NCBI GenBank assembly: GCA_002478145.1
Contig: DLMI01000088.1
Coordinates: 1 to 36,077, forward strand
Direction: 5' to 3'
Length of the DNA stretch: 36,077 bases
Origin: Acidobacteria bacterium UBA7540
GTDB taxonomy: Bacteria > Acidobacteriota > Terriglobia > UBA7540
Part shown: piece after piece, positions 32,697 to 36,077 of the stretch
How the letters are laid out: the number at the start of each line of letters is the position of its first letter
How positions within the stretch are numbered: the stretch's first letter is position 1
Notes under the pieces: model-generated
Told to the model about the DNA's origin: nothing
What the model saw: only the letters and a program-made list of their open reading frames with translations
Databases searched by the model: none
Translations under genes and position numbers: made by a program

Positions 32697-33650
32697 TTAC
32701 TGCTTCACCAACTCGACGCGGCGGTTTTTGGCGCGGCCGTCCTCGCTGTCATTCGACGCCACGGGAGCGTAGGGGCCACTGCCGTAGGCCCGCAGCCTGC
32801 CGGCCGGAACCGCGTACTTCATCGTGAGCGCGGCGAGCACCGCCTCGGCGCGCCGGCGCGAAAGGTCCATGTTCAGGTCGAGCGCGCCCTGGTTGTCGGT
32901 GTGCCCGACCACATAGAGTTTCAGCTTGGGGTCGCCTTGAAGCAGCTTGGCGACCTCTTTCAGCGTCGCGTCGGACTCAGGCTTGATATCAGCCTTGCCG
33001 GTGTCGAAGTAGATCCCGTAAACGGAAGCGTGGCCGGTGCGGTTGATGTCGTTGGCCAGCGACGCGGCGTCCACCGTGATGAGGTCCGACTCCATGGGCT
33101 TCATTTCGATGACGTAGAGCTCGACATTGGGCCGGAAATTCCCGCCCTGGTCGTCAATCAGCAAGCTCATATAAACGTCGCCCTCCGGCCGCGCGAGCTT
33201 CGCCGAAACGTAATGAATCGCGTGGTCGGGTCCCCAGTAATCGTCGTATTCGCCGCTACCGTACACCCTTGCATTCGAGCTCCCCGACCCCAAGCACTCC
33301 TGCGGGCCGCAAGTAAAGAGCGTCTCAAACCCCGCCTTCTTGAGCGCGCCTTGATAGTTGCGAAAGACCTCCAGCACCGAGCGTCCCTCGGGTGCCACGT
33401 AGGTGATGCGCGTGATCTTCCCTTCCAGATGCTGGCTCTTGGTAAATTTCTCGTCAGTCAGCTTGCCGAGCGGAAGGGTGAACTCATCGAACTCTTTGGT
33501 GAGATAGCGCGTGATAACCGAGCCGGGATATCGCGAAATCAAGGGATGGTCCTTGCTTCCCTCCACGTCTTGGTCTTGTCCTGCCGCGAACAGTGCGGAT
33601 AGGCCTAGCAGTAAACAGGCTACGAATACTGTGCGAATGAAAGTTGTCAT
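32697..33650 (-). CDS. OmpA-family outer-membrane protein with DUF4892-like N-terminus
   Basis: 317 residues. Signal peptide (FVACLLLGLSALFAAG), then a domain of about 170 residues resembling DUF4892 (HPLISRYPGSVITRY, VLEVFRNYQGALKKAGFETL), then a C-terminal OmpA domain (GIYFDTGKADIKPESDATL, LYVVGHTDNQGALDLNMDLS, RRRAEAVLAAL, AKNRRVELV) that should bind peptidoglycan. The Asp and Arg residues of the binding site are present (TDNQG, NRRVEL). AGGAGGAG precedes the ATG. The upstream recombinase relic frame ends in a TAG that overlaps this SD, so the gene appears to have its control region inside or beside mobile-element debris. Confidence 0.9.
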   Translation of the reverse strand: MTTFIRTVFVACLLLGLSALFAAGQDQDVEGSKDHPLISRYPGSVITRYLTKEFDEFTLPLGKLTDEKFTKSQHLEGKITRITYVAPEGRSVLEVFRNYQGALKKAGFETLFTCGPQECLGSGSSNARVYGSGEYDDYWGPDHAIHYVSAKLARPEGDVYMSLLIDDQGGNFRPNVELYVIEMKPMESDLITVDAASLANDINRTGHASVYGIYFDTGKADIKPESDATLKEVAKLLQGDPKLKLYVVGHTDNQGALDLNMDLSRRRAEAVLAALTMKYAVPAGRLRAYGSGPYAPVASNDSEDGRAKNRRVELVKQ

Positions 33651-33659
33651 AGGCTCCTC

Positions 33660-33825
33660 CTAGAATGAGTGATTGAGCTGGAAGCGGCGAATCCATTGGA
33701 TGTAGGCCTGCTCGGTCCGGCGGGTGTAATGCCGAGTGGGCAGGACTTCCACCACGCGGTCGTACAGCCTCGCAGTCGGCTCGCCAGGGAACAGCGCCAA
33801 CGGTGATCGACGATTCGCGGGTTTA
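33660..33825 (-). pseudogene. Tyrosine-recombinase relic C, N-terminal fragment
   Basis: The minus strand encodes LALFPGEPTARLYDRVVEV followed by LPTRHYTRRTEQAYIQWIRR, then FQLNHSF and a stop. HYTxRTEQAYxxWIxRF is the classic start of XerC/integron-type tyrosine recombinases (SAM-like core-binding domain). The catalytic domain is absent. The stop TAG lies within the SD of the OmpA-family gene. This is the best preserved of three relics. Confidence 0.8.
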
Positions 33826-34310
33826 CCACCCCCTGGCCCTGTACCGTCTGGTGCAGGGCAGGCCCCCTCCTAAAACAGGAGGGGAAATTGTTCATGACGC
33901 CTAGCCTCCCGGAAATCCTCGGGCTGGCGACCAGAATGGCTCAATTAGACTCCCACCCAACCTGCGATGCAAGTCCAAAATCTCGCGCACGGGGGCCACT
34001 TATTTCCTCATCCTTGGGGATTGCGAGGCCCCACTTTGTCACCAGCAATACCACAATAGAGGCCGTGGCCGAGGCGCGAGGTCTTGTGCCCTGCAAGGGC
34101 ACCGTAGGGTAGCCGGGGGCAACGCCCCCGGTAAACCACCAGTATAGCCTACCGACCCTGAAAGGGTCGCATTACCTCAGCCGCGGGAGGCAAGACGGGC
34201 GTGGCGCCACCCGAATTCGACCCGTCAGCTGACGGGTCGGACCTTGTTGGGGGCGGGTTTTCCGGGGGCGTTGCCCCCGGCTACTTTATCCCTCCCCTTC
34301 GGGGAGGCGG
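33732..34310. repeat. Long direct repeat, copy 2
   Basis: 579 nt matching 31346-31893. It is about 31 nt longer, mainly through an insertion near 33830 with CCCTG/CAGGG arms. It keeps the CCCCTCCT-aaaac-AGGAGGGG hairpin in perfect form. It contains part of relic C. Confidence 0.85.
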
Positions 34311-34472
34311 AAGAAACCAAGCTTAGACGCCGCCCAGCGCTCCTTGCCTTGGCGCATGAGAACGGCAGCGGCGGGCATGGCCGTAGCAGCACCGGCGCTG
34401 CGTGGACATTCCGTCTCTTGACGGGCGGCGGAAAGTAGGCTAGTGTAGTAAGTGGGGTTGTGGAAGAAACAG

Positions 34473-34500
34473 GAGTCGGGATTCAGGAGTCGCGATTTCG
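34473..34500. repeat. Heptanucleotide repeat, GAGTCGG type
   Basis: Four 7-nt units: GAGTCGG, GATTCAG, GAGTCGC, GATTTCG. Confidence 0.6.
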
Positions 34501-34579
34501 CAGATGGAAAAGCAGGGACAGGTGATGAGGGCAATTCTATGGTGAATAGTGGTATGTGGGAGGTGGGGAATGAAAAGCA

Positions 34580-34600
34580 GGGGCTAGGGGACTGGGGGAC
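34580..34600. repeat. Heptanucleotide repeat, GGGGACT type
   Basis: Three 7-nt units: GGGGCTA, GGGGACT, GGGGGAC. Its reverse-complement type occurs at 35854-35874. Confidence 0.65.
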
Positions 34601-34850
34601 GAATGCCTGCCCACCGCTGGCGCGCCCCAGCATCACTCGCTCAATTTGTCCTGGAGCTCAAGAAAGCCCTGCCCCGAATCTCTCACCACGGAGGGGAAGG
34701 GCGGGGTGCGAGACGAACAGAGGGTTGGAAGCCGCTTTTTCGGCGGGGTTAAAACCCCGCCCTTCCGGCCGCCGAACGGAAAATGGAAGAGCATGGTGAG
34801 AAATCCGGGCTACCAACCTTGAAGAAGAATTCTTTTTTTGACCGAACGAA

Positions 34851-34966
34851 TCGGGAATGTCTATGAAAACAAAGGACGGCTGTGGAAAACTCTGAGGTGA
34901 AGCGGGAATGTTCATGAAAACAAAGGAGATAAGAGTCGAAAGCCGGAATGTTGGTGAAAAGACAGG
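34851..34966. repeat. Three spaced copies of a 26-nt word
   Basis: The word CGGGAATGT, then about TCATGAAAAC, then AAAGGA occurs at 34852, 34903 and, less well kept, at 34943. Distances are 51 and 40 nt. Confidence 0.6.
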
Positions 34967-34986
34967 TAGTTAGTAGGTGGTAGGTG
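34966..34986. repeat. Heptanucleotide repeat, GTAGGTG type
   Basis: Three 7-nt units: GTAGTTA, GTAGGTG, GTAGGTG. Confidence 0.65.
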
Positions 34987-35034
34987 GGGAAAGGCCACAG
35001 TCTCGGGCAAGCTGAATTCTTCGCGCTTCGCAAA

Positions 35035-35463
35035 TCACTCCAGCGGATGCCGCCAGCGGAGTCCTGGGAACCGGCTGTAGTCACGGTCCGTGGTGACCCA
35101 CTCGCTGCCCGATTCGATAGCCAGGGCTGCCAGATAAGCATCGGGGACGAGGTTGCCTTTGACGCCTGCCGCCCGGCAAAGCCGCGTGAAGATCTCCCAA
35201 TGCCGAGCGCCTGGAGTTACGACGACGCAATTGGCCTGACTGCGCACTTCAGAAGCAAAGCGAAGCGCGTCTTCCCATCGCGTCGGCAACTTGAAGATCC
35301 TCGGATGGGTCACAATCCGGAGGAACCCGGACAAGACCAGGTCTGACATTCCGTAAGCTTGGTCGGAACTGATGCACTCCTCCAGCCAGCGGCGGTAGGC
35401 AATGTGGTCCAAGGAATCCCGGCGGTGAGCGTAGACGAGCACATTGACGTCAATCAGGACCAT
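35035..35463 (-). CDS. VapC-family PIN-domain toxin
   Basis: 142 residues. The ATG at 35463 gives the standard PIN start MVLIDVNVLVYAHR with the first catalytic Asp5. Further acidic residues are an Asp in MSDLVLSGFLRIVTHP (often Glu in relatives), Asp in LVPDAYLAALAIE and Asp in VTTDRDYSRFPGLRW, so the metal site is complete. VapC toxins are ribonucleases that cut initiator tRNA or rRNA. It overlaps its antitoxin gene by 14 nt. The length is normal for the family. Confidence 0.9.
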   Translation of the reverse strand: MVLIDVNVLVYAHRRDSLDHIAYRRWLEECISSDQAYGMSDLVLSGFLRIVTHPRIFKLPTRWEDALRFASEVRSQANCVVVTPGARHWEIFTRLCRAAGVKGNLVPDAYLAALAIESGSEWVTTDRDYSRFPGLRWRHPLE

Positions 35464-35701
35464 CAAGGCCCTCCATGCGGTCGAGAAGCAAGGCGGTGTC
35501 GTCAAGGTCAACGTGGGGTTGTACGCCTCCTCCACCGAACGTCAGGAGCCGAACCTTCGAGCGGCGATGCGAGGGCTTACGCCGGGCCAGGGTTTCGCGC
35601 AGAGCGTCCTCAAGAAGCGCCGTAAGGGTGGTACCTCTCTCGGCCGCAAGCTTCTTGGCCTGGACAAGGAGTTGGTCGTCGAACCGGATCGTGGTTCTCA
35701 T
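35450..35701 (-). CDS. VapB-type ribbon-helix-helix antitoxin
   Basis: 83 residues. MRTTIRFDDQLLVQAKKLA, then ERGTTLTALLEDALRETLAR, form a ribbon-helix-helix DNA-binding domain; the C-terminal tail (VDLDDTALLLDRMEGLDG) would bind and block the toxin. First gene of the operon. No SD lies upstream; a promoter ends 7 nt before the ATG, so the mRNA is probably leaderless. Autorepression is expected from the family. Confidence 0.9.
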   Translation of the reverse strand: MRTTIRFDDQLLVQAKKLAAERGTTLTALLEDALRETLARRKPSHRRSKVRLLTFGGGGVQPHVDLDDTALLLDRMEGLDGPD

Positions 35702-35708
35702 GCGTCAA

Positions 35709-35737
35709 AGCATACCGTGGTGGCATCAATATGTCAA
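35709..35737 (-). promoter_or_regulatory. Promoter of the VapBC operon, probably leaderless
   Basis: On the minus strand: perfect -35 TTGACA (35732-35737), 17-nt spacer, -10 TATGCT (35709-35714). The ATG begins 8 nt beyond the -10 box, where transcription normally starts. Confidence 0.65.
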
Positions 35738-35740
35738 GCG

Positions 35741-35800
35741 GGGGCTAGGGAGTTGGGGCTGGGGAAGAACAGTAGGCAGAAGGCGGTAAGCAGTAAGCAG
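35741..35800. repeat. Two heptanucleotide repeats
   Basis: GGGGCTA, GGGAGTT, GGGGCTG at 35741-35761, then TAGGCAG, AAGGCGG, TAAGCAG, TAAGCAG at 35773-35800. Confidence 0.65.
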
Positions 35801-35820
35801 CCGGCACAAGGGACACGGCA

Positions 35821-35967
35821 ATCCAAAATCTAAAATCTAAAATCCAAAATCGCCCCAGTCCCTAGCCCCGAGTCCCGACGAGGCAATCCAAAATCCAAAA
35901 TCTAAAATCCAAAATCGCCCGAGTCCCCCCGGGGGAATCCAAAATCTAAAATCCAAAATCTAAAATC
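35821..35967. repeat. Three matched arrays of the heptamer ATCYAAA
   Basis: Each array is four ATCYAAA units plus ATC, 31 nt in all: 35821-35851, 35886-35916, 35937-35967. The gaps are 34 and 20 nt and are GC-rich; the first gap itself holds heptamers CCCAGTC, CCTAGCC, CCGAGTC. The last array ends 3 nt from the stop codon of asnS. Confidence 0.85.
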
Positions 35968-35970
35968 GGT

Positions 35971-36077
35971 TCACGGCGCCAGCCGGTAAAGCATACGTGG
36001 GAACGGGATAGTCTCGCGGACGTGTTCGAGGCCGGCGATCCAGGCGACCACGCGTTCGATGCCCATGCCGAAGCCCG
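35971..36077 (-). CDS. asnS: Asparaginyl-tRNA synthetase, C-terminal fragment
   Basis: The last 34 residues are visible, beginning with a partial codon at the window edge. [19 protein letters not shown] followed by [15 protein letters not shown] is class II motif 3 and the extreme C-terminus of AsnRS; the PFPR ending separates it from AspRS and LysRS. The enzyme charges tRNA-Asn in the cytoplasm. The rest lies outside the window. Confidence 0.88.
   Translation of the reverse strand, partial: GFGMGIERVVAWIAGLEHVRETIPFPRMLYRLAP

Larger units (their letters stand above)
34311..35034. other. Intergenic region rich in short repeats
   Basis: 724 nt without a supported gene. It contains heptamer repeats (34473-34500, 34580-34600, 34966-34986), a GGCGGGGTT-aa-AACCCCGCC palindrome at 34742-34761, and three spaced copies of a 26-nt word at 34851-34970. 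Sequence is low in complexity and purine-rich on the plus strand. Confidence 0.6.

Noticed and set aside
32550..33602. 350-codon plus-strand frame
   Set aside because: Antisense to the OmpA-family gene; no family motifs.
34851..34970. Possible CRISPR array from three 26-nt words
   Set aside because: Only three imperfect copies with unequal, short spacing and no cas genes.
35821..35967. Possible CRISPR array (31-nt units, 34- and 20-nt gaps)
   Set aside because: The units are internally heptameric, gaps differ in length and contain repeats themselves, and no cas gene is present.
1..36077. Search for tRNA, rRNA, riboswitches, prophage structural genes and intact transposases
   Set aside because: None could be recognised by eye; only recombinase fragments and non-coding repeats were found.

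Overview
The window looks like a chromosomal stretch from an Acidobacteriota genome. The evidence is two large orphan MacB/FtsX-type permeases of the acidobacterial ADOP family, a VWA protein of the acidobacterial type, a 990-residue Oar-like TonB receptor with a carboxypeptidase-regulatory N-terminus, an OmpA-family protein, and many short palindromic intergenic repeats. Most genes have good Shine-Dalgarno (SD) sites. The phylum call is an inference from gene content; no rRNA is present.

Regions. (1) 1-6536, all minus: two tandem near-duplicate TonB-dependent receptors, a YfiR-like (DUF4154) periplasmic protein and the start of a CHASE8-HAMP histidine kinase, probably one envelope nutrient-sensing unit. 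(2) 7171-13510: a small gene broken by an in-frame amber codon, an ADOP permease and, divergently, the Oar-like receptor with a polyglycine insert. (3) 14198-19589, minus: a three-gene glutamate-synthase-like operon. One gene fuses a class II glutaminase to a GXGXG domain, one is an FMN/Fe-S synthase domain, and the third is a ferredoxin-like protein joined to a diverged copy of the synthase domain. A 91-bp palindromic element lies between the last two and supplies a stop codon. (4) 19919-27981: a Rossmann-fold NAD(P)-binding protein, two small secreted proteins, the VWA protein, a second ADOP permease and a Tat-exported PLP aminotransferase-like enzyme.

(5) 28288-35701 is an accessory island: a stand-alone RloC-like anticodon nuclease with a zinc hook, a BrnT-type toxin-antitoxin pair, a pair of secreted/OmpA genes and a VapBC pair. 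These modules are separated by three decayed copies of the same tyrosine-recombinase 5' end, all in one orientation. A direct repeat of about 550 bp flanks the secreted/OmpA pair. Both toxin-antitoxin operons have promoters whose expected start point falls on or next to the start codon, so their mRNAs are probably leaderless. (6) The last 1.6 kb is rich in short tandem repeats that all have a 7-nt period, and it ends in the C-terminus of asparaginyl-tRNA synthetase (asnS).

The most promising leads are the recombinase-relic island with its nuclease and toxin modules, the unusual glutamate-synthase-like operon with its inserted palindromic element, the CHASE8-kinase/YfiR/TonB-receptor unit and the family of heptanucleotide repeats. 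No rRNA, tRNA, CRISPR array or intact transposase was seen.
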